From positions 180,042 to 244,041 of the forward strand of contig NZ_BBXG01000007.1 in the NCBI RefSeq assembly GCF_001570605.1: a DNA stretch of 64,000 nucleotides, given 5' to 3'. Under the pieces are notes generated by a model. That model saw only the letters and a list, made by a program, of their open reading frames with translations, searched no databases and was not told the DNA's origin. The stretch is from Herbidospora cretacea (lineage in GTDB: Bacteria; Actinomycetota; Actinomycetes; Streptosporangiales; Streptosporangiaceae). The translations under genes were made by a program, and so were the position numbers. Below are positions 35,681 through 44,714 of the stretch, one piece after another (positions within the stretch are counted from its first letter, which is position 1; each line of letters opens with the position of its first letter).

Positions 35681-36454
35681 GTGATCGTCAACACCCATCA
35701 GGCCGAGGCGTGGAACGGCTACGAGGGCACCCACTGGGCCAGCCACCCCGACCGCTACAACGCGGTGAACGACGCGTTCAACCCGTTCTTGCTGGAGGCG
35801 GTCAGGCCCGGCGACCGCGTCCTCGACATCGGCTGCGGCACCGGCCGGACCACCCGGCTGGCCGCGCTCACGGCGTCGTCGGCGGAAGGGGTCGACCTGT
35901 CGGAACCCATGCTCGCCACCGCCCGCGACCTCGCGAAGGACCTGGTCAACGTCACTTTCACCCGGGGCGACGCGCAGGTCTGCCCGTTCCCCGATTCGGC
36001 GTTCGACCTGGCGATCAGTAGATTCGGGATCATGTTCTTCGGCGATCCCGTCGCCGCCTTCGCCAACATCGGCCGGGCGCTGACCCCGGGCGGCCGGCTC
36101 GCCTTCCTGTCGATGCGCGGCTACGGCGACCTGGCCCACCCCGTCGCGGCGCTGGGCTTCCCCCCGCCGCCCCCGGGGGCCGGGCCGCTCGCGCTGGGCG
36201 AGCCGGAGACCGTCGGGCGCGTCCTCACGGAGGCCGGGTTCACCGAGGTGACCACCCGGCCGGTCGACGCGCCGCAGAACTGGGGCGCCGACGCCGCCGA
36301 CGCGGCCGCCTTCCTGGCCGCCTGGGGCCCCATTCGTCACGCCGCCGGCGACGGCGCGGCCGAGCGGCTGCTCCCGGCGCTGCGGGCCTTCGAGACCCCC
36401 GGCGGCGTGCTGCTCAACGGCGAGGCGCTCCTGGTCTGCGCGAGGAGACCCTGA
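35681..36454 (+). CDS. Class I SAM-dependent methyltransferase
   Basis: A 257-residue Methyltransf_11-type enzyme. Motif I is VLDIGCGTGRTTR, the acidic post-motif is AEGVDLSEPML, and FDLAISRFGIMFFGDP and LTPGGRLAFLSM complete the core. It is a small-molecule methyltransferase of unknown substrate. The start is GTG 35681, with AAGGAGG four bases before it. It is the first gene of an operon with the TetR regulator (TGATG junction), so the enzyme is probably induced when that regulator binds its ligand. Confidence 0.85.
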   Translation: MIVNTHQAEAWNGYEGTHWASHPDRYNAVNDAFNPFLLEAVRPGDRVLDIGCGTGRTTRLAALTASSAEGVDLSEPMLATARDLAKDLVNVTFTRGDAQVCPFPDSAFDLAISRFGIMFFGDPVAAFANIGRALTPGGRLAFLSMRGYGDLAHPVAALGFPPPPPGAGPLALGEPETVGRVLTEAGFTEVTTRPVDAPQNWGADAADAAAFLAAWGPIRHAAGDGAAERLLPALRAFETPGGVLLNGEALLVCARRP

Positions 36455-37047
36455 TGGCGCCGCGCCGGGCCGAGGGGGTGGGCGAGGGCCGGGAGTTGCG
36501 CGACCACCTGGTCGAGACGGCCACCCGGCTGATCGCCCGGCGCGGCACGGCCGGGCTGACCGTCCGGGAGATCGCCAGGGAGGCGCGGGTGGCGACGGGG
36601 GTGCTCTACAACCACTTCGCCGACAAGGAGGAGCTTCTCGCCCTCGGGCTGCACGGCCACGTCCAGGAGGTGGAACGAGGTTTGCCGCCGCTGCCCGGCG
36701 ACGACGAGGCGGTGGAGGTGGCGCTGGTGGCGTACACGAAAAGGGCTCTTGACCTGCACCGGGGGATCGTCCCGGCCTTCGTGAACCTGGCGCCCGAGGT
36801 GCTCGAACGGTTCGTCGGGCTCGGCAACCCCGCAGCGGGCGGGCAGGGCCTGCGCGACCAGTTGGCCGCCTACCTGCATAGACAGGTGGCGGCGGGGAAG
36901 GTGGCCCCGCACGCCCCGGTCGAAGCCGCCGCCACCATGATCATCGGAGCCTGCCATGAAGTCACCCTGCGATCGGCGCAGGCCGTGCCCGCCGGGTTCG
37001 CCGCTGACCTGGTCTCCATCGTCCTTGGCGGGATCCGGGTGCGGTAA
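36454..37047 (+). CDS. TetR family regulator
   Basis: A 197-residue regulator. The HTH is in residues about 33-60 (LTVREIAREARVATGVLYNHFADKEELL); the C-terminal ligand domain is not one of the named types. It shares a TGATG junction with the methyltransferase, and the double palindrome at 35640-35669 is its likely operator. No efflux gene accompanies it, so methylation may be the response to the ligand. Confidence 0.86.
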   Translation: MAPRRAEGVGEGRELRDHLVETATRLIARRGTAGLTVREIAREARVATGVLYNHFADKEELLALGLHGHVQEVERGLPPLPGDDEAVEVALVAYTKRALDLHRGIVPAFVNLAPEVLERFVGLGNPAAGGQGLRDQLAAYLHRQVAAGKVAPHAPVEAAATMIIGACHEVTLRSAQAVPAGFAADLVSIVLGGIRVR

Positions 37048-37079
37048 CGAACTGCGCGATACCCTCGAATAATGGTGCG

Positions 37080-37871
37080 ATGCTCGATGAGGTGCCCGTG
37101 AACCTGCCCGGAGCCTGGCCGATCACCGACGACGTCGGAGCGATGCGCGACCGCGTCGACGCCTTCGCGTCGGGTGCCGGGCTTGCCGGGCCCCGGCTTC
37201 ACGATCTCGTCTTCGCCGCGAACGAGGCGGTCGTCAACGTCCTCGAACACGGCGGCGGCCACGGCACCGTCCGGATCTGGCAGGAAGACGGCCAGATCGT
37301 CGTCGAGGTGACCGACCTGGCCGGCCGGCTCACCCCCGCCCACCTCAGCCCGTCCCGGCCCTCGCTCGACGGTCGTCGTGGCTTCGGCCTCTGGTTGATG
37401 AGCGAGGTCTGCGACCGGCTCACGATCGAGCAGGGCGAGGGCGGCTCCCGCGTGGAGATGCGCATGAACCTCAACGAAGGAGACGAGATCAAGCCCCGGG
37501 GCGACGCGCAGCAGCGTCTCGGCGTGGCGGTCACCCATCGAGCGGCCGGGCCGCTGGTGAGCGTGACCGGGGACCTCGACGCGACGACCTCGCCGCAGCT
37601 CCACGCGGTCGTCAACGATCTGCTGACCTCCGGCCGCCCCTTCATCGCCGCCGACCTCTCCGGCGTCGGGTTCTGCGACTCCAGCGGGCTGCGGGTGCTG
37701 CTCGTCTCCACGATCGCCGCCAGGGAGCTCGGCGGGCTGCTGGTGCTCTCGGGCGTGAGCGCCCCGATCGACCGGCTGCTGCGGCTGACCGGAAGCCTGA
37801 CCGTGCTCGCCGTCCGCGACAACGCTGAGGAGGCGTTGAACCTTCTGTCCGAGCATCGGGCGGGCTCATGA
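37080..37871 (+). CDS. Fused HATPase kinase and STAS domain (RsbW-RsbV fusion)
   Basis: A 263-residue two-domain protein. Residues about 15-135 are a GHKL kinase (N box LVFAANEAVVNVLEHG, G1 Asp in VEVTDLAG, G2 RRGFGLWLMSEVCDRL). Residues about 145-260 are a STAS domain (LVSVTGDLDATTSPQL, and the phospho-Ser motif GFCDSSGLRVLL). In partner switching these are normally separate proteins that act on one another, so the fusion puts kinase and its own substrate in one chain. The stop overlaps the PP2C gene start (ATGA), giving kinase, antagonist and phosphatase in one operon. Confidence 0.85.
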   Translation: MLDEVPVNLPGAWPITDDVGAMRDRVDAFASGAGLAGPRLHDLVFAANEAVVNVLEHGGGHGTVRIWQEDGQIVVEVTDLAGRLTPAHLSPSRPSLDGRRGFGLWLMSEVCDRLTIEQGEGGSRVEMRMNLNEGDEIKPRGDAQQRLGVAVTHRAAGPLVSVTGDLDATTSPQLHAVVNDLLTSGRPFIAADLSGVGFCDSSGLRVLLVSTIAARELGGLLVLSGVSAPIDRLLRLTGSLTVLAVRDNAEEALNLLSEHRAGS

Positions 37872-39133
37872 CCCATGAGCTCGACGACCTGATCACCCGC
37901 CTCCAGGAGGAGACCCGGCTGGTCGAGACGCTCCACGAGGTCGGCCGCGCGCTCGCCGCCGACCTCGACCTGCCGAGGATCGTGCAGACCGCCTGCGACG
38001 CCGCCACCTCGCTCACCGGGGCCGCGTTCGGCTCGTTCTTCTACAACACCTACGACCTCAACGGAGAGGTCTACTTCCTCTACGTCCTGTCGGGCGTCCC
38101 CCGCGAGGCCTTCGAGGGGTTCCCGATGCCCCGGAACACCAGGGTCTTCGACCCCACGTTCCAGGGCGAGGGCGTCATCCGGATGCACGACGTGCGCGCC
38201 GACCCCCGCTACGGCCAGAACCCGCCCTACCACGGCATGCCCAAGGGCCACCTCGACGTGCGCAGCTACCTGGCCCTGCCGGTGATCTCACCGTCGGGCG
38301 AGGTGCTGGGCGGCTTCTTCTTCGGCCACCCTGAGGTGGGCATGTTCACCGCCCGCCACGAGCAGCTCGCCGGCGGCGTGGCCGCGCAGGCCGCCGTCGC
38401 CATGGACAACGCCCGCCTCTACCAGCGCCACCGCGACGCCGCCGTGGAGCTCCAGCGCAGCCTGCTCTCCCCGCTGCCCCGGGTCGACGGCCTGCGGCAC
38501 GCCTGGCGCTACTACCCGGCGCGCGGCATCGACGTCGGCGGCGACTGGGTCGACCTCATCCCGATCGACGAGGGCCGGGTCGCGCTCGTCGTCGGCGACG
38601 TCATGGGCAAGGGCATCCAGGCCGCCGCCCTGATGGGCCAGATGCGCACGGCCGTCCGGGCCCTGGCGGTCAGCCACATGTCGCCGGGCGAGATCCTGCG
38701 CCAGTCGGCCGTGGTGCTCCGGACGGCCGACCGCGCCCGCCTGGTGACCTGCTGCCTGGCCGTCTACGACGCCCACGCCGCCACCCTGACCTGGGCGAAC
38801 GCCGGTCAGCTCCCGATGTTGCTCGACGTGCCCGACGGCCCCTACCGCTTCCTCGACGACGGCGCCGGGCCGCCGCTGGGCGTGGTCGACTACAACTACG
38901 TCGAGCACAAGGTGCCCTTCCCGGCGGGCAGCCATCTGCTCCTCTACACCGACGGCCTGGTGGAGCGCCGCGACCGGGCCATCGACGCCGGGATGGCCAC
39001 GCTGAAGGCGGTCTGGCAGGGCACCCGCCCCGTCGGCGACCTCGACGCGGTCGCCGACCGGCTGGTCGACGAACTGGTCGACGTCCGCGCCCACGAAGAC
39101 GACATCGCCCTGCTGGTCGTCACCACCGGCTGA
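37868..39133 (+). CDS. GAF domain SpoIIE/RsbU-type PP2C serine phosphatase
   Basis: A 421-residue phosphatase. Residues 1-30 are a coiled start, residues about 30-195 a GAF sensor (VQTACDAATSLTGAAFGSFF, YLALPVISPSGEVLGGFFFGHP) and residues about 200-420 a PP2C domain with GGDWVDLIPID, VGDVMGKGIQAA, YTDGLVERR and HEDDIALLV, which supply the metal-binding Asp residues. It should dephosphorylate the STAS partner encoded upstream, in response to whatever the GAF domain binds. The 3' end overlaps the convergent Gfo/Idh gene by 14 bases. Confidence 0.9.
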   Translation: MTHELDDLITRLQEETRLVETLHEVGRALAADLDLPRIVQTACDAATSLTGAAFGSFFYNTYDLNGEVYFLYVLSGVPREAFEGFPMPRNTRVFDPTFQGEGVIRMHDVRADPRYGQNPPYHGMPKGHLDVRSYLALPVISPSGEVLGGFFFGHPEVGMFTARHEQLAGGVAAQAAVAMDNARLYQRHRDAAVELQRSLLSPLPRVDGLRHAWRYYPARGIDVGGDWVDLIPIDEGRVALVVGDVMGKGIQAAALMGQMRTAVRALAVSHMSPGEILRQSAVVLRTADRARLVTCCLAVYDAHAATLTWANAGQLPMLLDVPDGPYRFLDDGAGPPLGVVDYNYVEHKVPFPAGSHLLLYTDGLVERRDRAIDAGMATLKAVWQGTRPVGDLDAVADRLVDELVDVRAHEDDIALLVVTTG

Positions 39134-40235
39134 AGGTGGTCGTCAGCTCCAGGGCCTGGCCGGTCCGGGCCGACTCGTGCGCCTTCAGCATGATCTCCAG
39201 GGCGTGCCGGGCGACGTCGCCGCCCATGACCTCCTCGGCCGTGCCGTTCACCACGTCGGCCAGGTGGTCGACGAGCAGCGCCCGGCGCAGTTTGTCGACC
39301 CGCTGCTGGGCGGGCTCCAGGTGGGCGAGGTCGAGGTCGACCCAGCCGCTCAGCCCGGCCGCGGCCTCCAGCAGGAACAGGTCGATGCCCCGGCCGCCGT
39401 TCACCGGCAGGTTGTTGGGCAGGTTCAGGGTGCCCTTGCGGCCGAAGACCTCCAGGCGGGGGCCCTTGGCGGCGTTCACGTTGAAGGTGCCGTCGACCAC
39501 GGCGAACGTGCCGCCGCCGAAGTCGAGCATGATCAGGGTGTTGTCGTCGGTCGTGACGGTGATCTCCTTGCCGGCGTACGGCCCCGAGCGCACCACCCGG
39601 GTCGGCTCGGTGATGCCGGAGAACGCCGACACCCGCCGGGCCGGGCCGAGCAGGCCGAGCATCTCGTGGATGCCGTAGACGCCGACGTCGAACAGCGGCC
39701 CCGACCCCTCCTGGTAGAACCACGACGGGTCGGTCGGCCAGTTCATCATCGAGGCGGGGCCGCCGTGGCTGGCCCGGACCTTGGCGAACGCGACCTTGCC
39801 GATGACGCCCTCGCGGATCAGCCGGGCGGCCTCGATGCGGCTCGGGTAGAGCATGTTGGGCGGCGAGCAGACGATCTTCAGGTCGTTCGCGGCGGCGAGG
39901 TCGATGAGGGCGTCGGCGTCCTCCATCGTGGTGGCCAGCGGCTTCTCGGTGGCCAGGTGCTTGCCCGCCTCCAGGATCTTCAGCGAGGTCGGGCCGTGGG
40001 CCGGGATGGGGGTCAGGTTGAGCACCAGGTCGACGTCCGACTCGTCGAGCATCTCGTCGAGCGTCGCGTAGACCTCGCGGGCGCCGTACTTCTTGGCCGC
40101 CGCGGCGGTGCGCTCCTCCACCGGGTCGCAGAGCGCGACCAGCTCCACCTTGTCGGCGATGTGGTGCAGGTTGGGCAGCACCCCGTAGTCGACCGTCGCG
40201 ATCGCGCCGACCCCGAGAACCCCGAGCTTCAACAT
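39120..40235 (-). CDS. Gfo/Idh/MocA family oxidoreductase
   Basis: A 371-residue NAD(P)-dependent sugar or inositol dehydrogenase. The Rossmann motif is LGVLGVGAIA, the catalytic Lys is in ATEKPLATT, and the C-terminal domain has DVGVYGIHEMLGLLG. It is the last gene of the importer operon, 16 bases after the second permease, with AAAGGG as ribosome site. The context suggests oxidation, epimerisation or hydrolysis of the imported sugar or of a derivative. Confidence 0.87.
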   Translation of the reverse strand: MLKLGVLGVGAIATVDYGVLPNLHHIADKVELVALCDPVEERTAAAAKKYGAREVYATLDEMLDESDVDLVLNLTPIPAHGPTSLKILEAGKHLATEKPLATTMEDADALIDLAAANDLKIVCSPPNMLYPSRIEAARLIREGVIGKVAFAKVRASHGGPASMMNWPTDPSWFYQEGSGPLFDVGVYGIHEMLGLLGPARRVSAFSGITEPTRVVRSGPYAGKEITVTTDDNTLIMLDFGGGTFAVVDGTFNVNAAKGPRLEVFGRKGTLNLPNNLPVNGGRGIDLFLLEAAAGLSGWVDLDLAHLEPAQQRVDKLRRALLVDHLADVVNGTAEEVMGGDVARHALEIMLKAHESARTGQALELTTTFSRW

Positions 40236-40251
40236 CAGACCAAACCCTTTC

Positions 40252-41067
40252 TCAACCCTTGACCGCGCCCGCGACCATGCCCTGCATGAGGCGCTTCTGG
40301 ACCAGCAGGAAGAACACGACGACCGGGATCGTGAAGATCACACTGGCCGCCATGACGCCGCCCCAGTCGGAGTAGTAGCTGGAGAAGAACTGCTGCAGCG
40401 CGACCGGGAGCGTCTCCCTGGACGACTGCTGCATGTACGTCGCCGAGAACATCAACTCGTTCCACGACGTGATGAACCCGTAGATCGAACTGGCCGCCAG
40501 CCCCGGCCAGACCAGCGGGAACACCACGAGCCGCACGGCCTTCATCCGCGAGGCGCCGTCGACCATCGCCGACTCCTCCAGGGAGACCGGGATGTCCATG
40601 AAGAAACTCCGCAGCATGTACGTCGCCAGCCCCACCGTCAGCGCGAGGTGCGACAGGACCAGCCCCTGGTAGGTGCCGAGCAGGTCGGTGGTGCGCAGCA
40701 CCGTGAACAGCGGGATGACCAGGACCGTCTGCGGCAGCATCTGGATCGAGAGGATCACGATCAGCAGATAGCGCTTCATCGGGATGTCGAACCGGGCCAG
40801 CGCGTAGCCCGCCAGCAGCGCGATCAGCCCGGTGACGACCGTGGTGGCCCCGGCGACCAGCAGCGAGTTGAGGAACTGGCGCGGGATCGCCCCGGAGAAC
40901 AGCTCCGTGTACCGCGACAGGATCGGCTCGTGCGGGATGAACTGCGGCGTCACCGTGAAGATCTCGGTGTCCGGCTTCAGCGAGGTGATGATCATCCAGA
41001 AGAACGGGAAGAGCGCCACCAGGCAGATGACCGCCATCGCCGGGTAGACGATCAGCTTTCGGGTCAC
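40252..41067 (-). CDS. Carbohydrate ABC transporter permease (MalG type)
   Basis: A 271-residue inner-membrane protein with six hydrophobic segments. The EAA loop that contacts the ATPase is ESAMVDGASRMKAVRLVVFPLVWPG. It pairs with the MalF-type permease just upstream, whose stop overlaps this ATG (ATGA). No ATPase gene is in the cluster, so a shared MsiK-type ATPase elsewhere probably energises it. Confidence 0.93.
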   Translation of the reverse strand: MTRKLIVYPAMAVICLVALFPFFWMIITSLKPDTEIFTVTPQFIPHEPILSRYTELFSGAIPRQFLNSLLVAGATTVVTGLIALLAGYALARFDIPMKRYLLIVILSIQMLPQTVLVIPLFTVLRTTDLLGTYQGLVLSHLALTVGLATYMLRSFFMDIPVSLEESAMVDGASRMKAVRLVVFPLVWPGLAASSIYGFITSWNELMFSATYMQQSSRETLPVALQQFFSSYYSDWGGVMAASVIFTIPVVVFFLLVQKRLMQGMVAGAVKG

Positions 41068-41996
41068 GCGCCCTCCTTCGACAGCTTCACGTAGATCGCG
41101 GTGATCGCGGCCAGCAGCACGAACGTGACGACCGCCATCGCCGCCGCGACCCCCTGGTCGAGCACGGTGAAGGCCTGGAGCCAGGTCAGCAGCGACAGCA
41201 CCTCGGTGCTGTGGCTCGGTCCGCCGGGCGGCGTGGTCATCACCAGGAAGTGGTCGAACGACTGGTAGGCGAAGATCGTCGACATCACGCCGAGGATGAC
41301 GAGCAGCGGCTTCATCATCGGCAGCCGGACCCGGAGGAGCTGCTGGTAGAAGCCGGCGCCGTCGACCCGCGCCGCCTCCAGCACCTCACCGCGCGTCGCG
41401 CGCAGCCCGGCCAGCATCGAGATCGCGATGAACGGCACCGAGTGCCAGACCACGGCGATCGTGATGGCGACGAGCGAGGCGAACCCGTCGTTGAACCAGG
41501 CGTAGCCCTTGAACTGCTCGAACCCCAGGGAGACCAGCAACCAGTTGGCGATGCCGTACTGGTCGTTGAACATCCACTTGAAGATGATTCCGCTGGCCAC
41601 CCGGGGCATCGCCCAGGGCAGCAGCACGACCACCGTCACGATCCGGGCCACCCACGAGCCCGCGTCCAGGACCAGGGCGATGGCCAGGCTGATCAGCAGC
41701 GTGGACACCACGCAGACGACCGCGAAGATCGTCGTCCGGAGGAGGGCGGCCAGGAAGTAGGGGTCGCCGAAGATCTCCGTGTAGTTGTCCACGCCGTTGA
41801 AGGCCCCGGTCATCAGGTACTCGCCCTCGTGGAAGGAGAGCCAGACCGTCCGGACGATGGGGTAGCCGACCACTCCGAGGACCACCGCGAGGAGCGGGGC
41901 GAGCAGCAGGCTGGGGAGCCCGAAGCGGTCCCACCTCAGGCCTGCCCGGGAGGGCGCGACCGTGTGCCGCGCCCGCCCGGTGGTGGTAGAGGTCAT
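41064..41996 (-). CDS. Carbohydrate ABC transporter permease (MalF/UgpA type)
   Basis: A 310-residue membrane protein with six hydrophobic segments and the EAA loop EAARVDGAGFYQQLLRVRLPMMKP. It sits between the binding protein and the second permease, overlapping each by four bases. The 30-residue basic N-terminal tail is typical of this subgroup. Confidence 0.93.
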   Translation of the reverse strand: MTSTTTGRARHTVAPSRAGLRWDRFGLPSLLLAPLLAVVLGVVGYPIVRTVWLSFHEGEYLMTGAFNGVDNYTEIFGDPYFLAALLRTTIFAVVCVVSTLLISLAIALVLDAGSWVARIVTVVVLLPWAMPRVASGIIFKWMFNDQYGIANWLLVSLGFEQFKGYAWFNDGFASLVAITIAVVWHSVPFIAISMLAGLRATRGEVLEAARVDGAGFYQQLLRVRLPMMKPLLVILGVMSTIFAYQSFDHFLVMTTPPGGPSHSTEVLSLLTWLQAFTVLDQGVAAAMAVVTFVLLAAITAIYVKLSKEGA

Positions 41997-43297
41997 CGCT
42001 GTCCGATCGCGGCGTCAATCTGCGAGGCCAGTTCCTTCATGGCCGCCTCGGGCGTCTGCTGCCCGTTCATGATCGCCTGCATCGCGTTGACGATGGCCCC
42101 GGTGCCCTCGACCTTGCCCCAGGTCGACACCGGCGGGATCGAGCGGGTGCTCGGAGCTTGCTCGGCGTAGGCCTTCAGCAGCGGGGTGGAGAACGAACCG
42201 CTGGTGCGCTCCTTCTCCAGGGCGTCGACGGTCGCCGGGAGGAGACCGATCTTGGTGGTGACCGGCACGAGGTTCTCGGTCTTCATCAGGAAGTCCACGA
42301 AGCTCTTGGCGGTCGCCTTGTTGTCACACCCCTTGAAGATGGCCAGGTTGCTGCCGCCCGCGAAGGTGTCGTTGTTGCCGCCGGGCCCGGCGGGCAGCGG
42401 CGCGGTGGCGAGCTGCTGCTCCATCTGCGGGCTCTGCGCGAGGATCGTCTTCAGGTCCCACGAACCGCCGACCATCATGCCGATCTGCCCGAGCGCGAAC
42501 GCCTTGGACGCGTCGGCGCCCTGCCAGGTGGCCGCCCCCGCGGGGGCCAGCTTGTGCTTGGTCAGCAGGTCGGAGTAGAAGGTGAAGGCCGCGATCGCCT
42601 CGGGCGAGTCGACCTTGGCCTTCCACGCGCCGCCCTCCTGGACCGCGATGTCGCCGCCCCAGTTCCAGATCATCGGCAGCCAGTACCACTGGTTGCCGCC
42701 GATGATGCCGAAGCCGTTGACGCCGGGGTTGTCCTTCTGGATGGTCGTGGCCGAGCTCAGCACCTCGTCCCAGGTCTTCGGGGCCGCAAGGCCGGCCTTG
42801 TCGAAGAGGTCCTTGCGGTAGATGAGGGCCCGGACGCCGGTGTCGTAGGGCACCGCGTAGGAGACGCCGTCGAGCACGGTCGAGTCGATCATGCTCTGGG
42901 TGTAGACGCCCTTCATCGTCGCGGGGTCCTGGGCGATCGGCTCCAGGGCCTGGAGACCGGCGAACTCCGGGCTCCACGTGTTGCCGATGAGGGCGACACA
43001 CGGCACGGTGCCACCGGCGATGCTGGTCAGATAGGTCTTGTGGGCGTCGGCGCCGAGGAACCTGAGGTTGACCTTGGTGCCGGGGTGGGCGGTCTCGTAG
43101 TCCTTGGCGAGCTGGACGATCGTCGGCTGCTGGGCGGCGCCGATCGGGTCGCCCATCCAGACGTCGATGGCGCCGGTGACCTCACCGGCCGCGGCGGGGG
43201 CCTCCTCGTCCCCGCCGCAGGCGGAGGCGAGCATGAGTGCGGCCGCCGCCGACGTGGCGGTGATGGCCTTCAGTGCGCTGTTCCACGGTCGTTGCAT
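41993..43297 (-). CDS. Sugar-binding lipoprotein of an ABC importer
   Basis: A 434-residue family 1 extracellular solute-binding protein. The signal ends in a lipobox (LASAC, Cys at about 27), so the protein is tethered outside the membrane. Features include VWMGDPIG, FLGADAHKTYLTSIAGG, a SYAVPYDTGVRALIYRKDLFDKAGL hinge segment and FAGGSNLAIFKGCDN. The family binds mono- and oligosaccharides and polyols; the ligand is not predictable. GGAGAAG precedes the ATG, and it heads the importer operon. Confidence 0.92.
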   Translation of the reverse strand: MQRPWNSALKAITATSAAAALMLASACGGDEEAPAAAGEVTGAIDVWMGDPIGAAQQPTIVQLAKDYETAHPGTKVNLRFLGADAHKTYLTSIAGGTVPCVALIGNTWSPEFAGLQALEPIAQDPATMKGVYTQSMIDSTVLDGVSYAVPYDTGVRALIYRKDLFDKAGLAAPKTWDEVLSSATTIQKDNPGVNGFGIIGGNQWYWLPMIWNWGGDIAVQEGGAWKAKVDSPEAIAAFTFYSDLLTKHKLAPAGAATWQGADASKAFALGQIGMMVGGSWDLKTILAQSPQMEQQLATAPLPAGPGGNNDTFAGGSNLAIFKGCDNKATAKSFVDFLMKTENLVPVTTKIGLLPATVDALEKERTSGSFSTPLLKAYAEQAPSTRSIPPVSTWGKVEGTGAIVNAMQAIMNGQQTPEAAMKELASQIDAAIGQR

Positions 43298-43378
43298 GTC
43301 TTCTCCTGGCCTGGCGGTCGCGGTAGCGATGTATGAGCGCCCCCCGTGCGCATGGATTTCGGTCGGGCAGCCGATGGG

Positions 43379-44698
43379 CTACCGGTGGCGTTCCTCCAGG
43401 TGGCGGAACTCCTCGAAGAGCGGGTCGTACACATTCGCCAGGTTCGGATCGGCGGGCACGGTCCTGGCGACCCGTGTCCACCGGTCAAGGAGGTCCTCGA
43501 TGGTCCGAGGACCGGTCGCCGCGCTGGCGATCATGGCCGTGCCGAGCAGCCCGGCCTCGGTCGTCTGCGGGACCGTCAGGTCCCGCTTCAGCACGGCCGC
43601 GAGGATCCGCAGCCACAGGCCGCTCCGCGCGCCGCCGCCGACCGCGACCAGCTCGCTGGGGTCGCGCTGGTCGAGCGCGGCTCCGGCGATGGTCCGGAGC
43701 CAGAAAGCGGTTCCTTCCATCACGGCTCTCGCCAGATCCGGAGCGCCATGGGCGAGGGTCAGACCGTGCACAGACCCCCGCGCTGAGGGGTCGTGGCCGA
43801 GTCCGCGTTCGCCCATCAGGTGCGGCAGGAAGAAGACGCCGCGCGCGCCCGGTGGGACGTGTTCCGCCGCCGCGACCGTTTCGGGGGCTCCTCTGCCGGT
43901 CAGCCCGCCGATCCAGTCGAGCGCCGACCCCGTCGAGGTCGCGGCGGCGAAACACAGGGGGTTGGTCAGGGTGGCGGCCGACTCGGCGGAGGCGAAGCCG
44001 CCGACCGCTCCGGCCGTGCCGAGATAGACGCACGCCTTCCGCGGGAGCACGGCGCCCGCGCCGAGAAGGGTCGCCATCCAGTCACCGGTGCCCATGACGA
44101 CCGGGGTTCCCGCGCGGAGCCCGGTCGCGGTCGCGGCCTCCTTGGTGACCGTCCCGCCGAGGTCGAGCGGTTCGCCGATGGGCGGGAGCTTCGCCACGGA
44201 GATGCCCGCCTGGCAGGCGATCGCGGGCGACCAGACGCCGTCGCGGACGAACCCGGTGCCGCCCGCCTCGTAGCGGTCGGTGGCGAACGCGCCGGTCAGC
44301 CGCATCCGCAGGAAGTCCTTGACCGGCAGGTACCACCGGGTCAGCAGGGCCAGCGGGTCGCGCCCGGCCCACCACGCCACCCGGTCGGCCGTCGTCGGCC
44401 CGGCCGGACGCTGGTCGGGCCAGAGCAGCGCGGGCCCGGTGACCTTGCCCTCGTCGGTGACCGGCACCACCGTGTGCATGAAGCCGGAGATCGCGACCGC
44501 TCCGACGTCGTCGAGCGGCAGCCGGGAGACGCAGGAGACCAGCGCCGCCCACCACGTCTCCGGGTCGGCCTGCGCCGCGGTCGTCTCGGGGTGGTCGACC
44601 GGCGTGCGCCGCGAGGTCATGGCGACGATGTGGCCCTCGCCGTCGACGACGGCGGCCTTCGCGCCGCTCGATCCCTGGTCGATCGCCAGGACGTGCAT
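43379..44698 (-). CDS. FGGY family carbohydrate kinase (xylulokinase-like)
   Basis: A 439-residue sugar kinase. The phosphate-1 motif is LAIDQGSSGAKAAVVD, followed by AISGFMHTVVPV, WPDQRP and the C-terminal adenosine motif LVAVGGGARSGLWLRILA. Xylulo-, glucono- or another ketose/polyol kinase is equally possible. The ATG at 44698 has AAGGGGGG eight bases upstream, whereas GTG 44707 does not. It sits between the importer and the dehydrogenase/aldolase genes, fitting phosphorylation of an oxidised sugar before aldol cleavage. Confidence 0.85.
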   Translation of the reverse strand: MHVLAIDQGSSGAKAAVVDGEGHIVAMTSRRTPVDHPETTAAQADPETWWAALVSCVSRLPLDDVGAVAISGFMHTVVPVTDEGKVTGPALLWPDQRPAGPTTADRVAWWAGRDPLALLTRWYLPVKDFLRMRLTGAFATDRYEAGGTGFVRDGVWSPAIACQAGISVAKLPPIGEPLDLGGTVTKEAATATGLRAGTPVVMGTGDWMATLLGAGAVLPRKACVYLGTAGAVGGFASAESAATLTNPLCFAAATSTGSALDWIGGLTGRGAPETVAAAEHVPPGARGVFFLPHLMGERGLGHDPSARGSVHGLTLAHGAPDLARAVMEGTAFWLRTIAGAALDQRDPSELVAVGGGARSGLWLRILAAVLKRDLTVPQTTEAGLLGTAMIASAATGPRTIEDLLDRWTRVARTVPADPNLANVYDPLFEEFRHLEERHR

Positions 44699-44714
44699 GC
44701 CGGTCACCCCCCTT

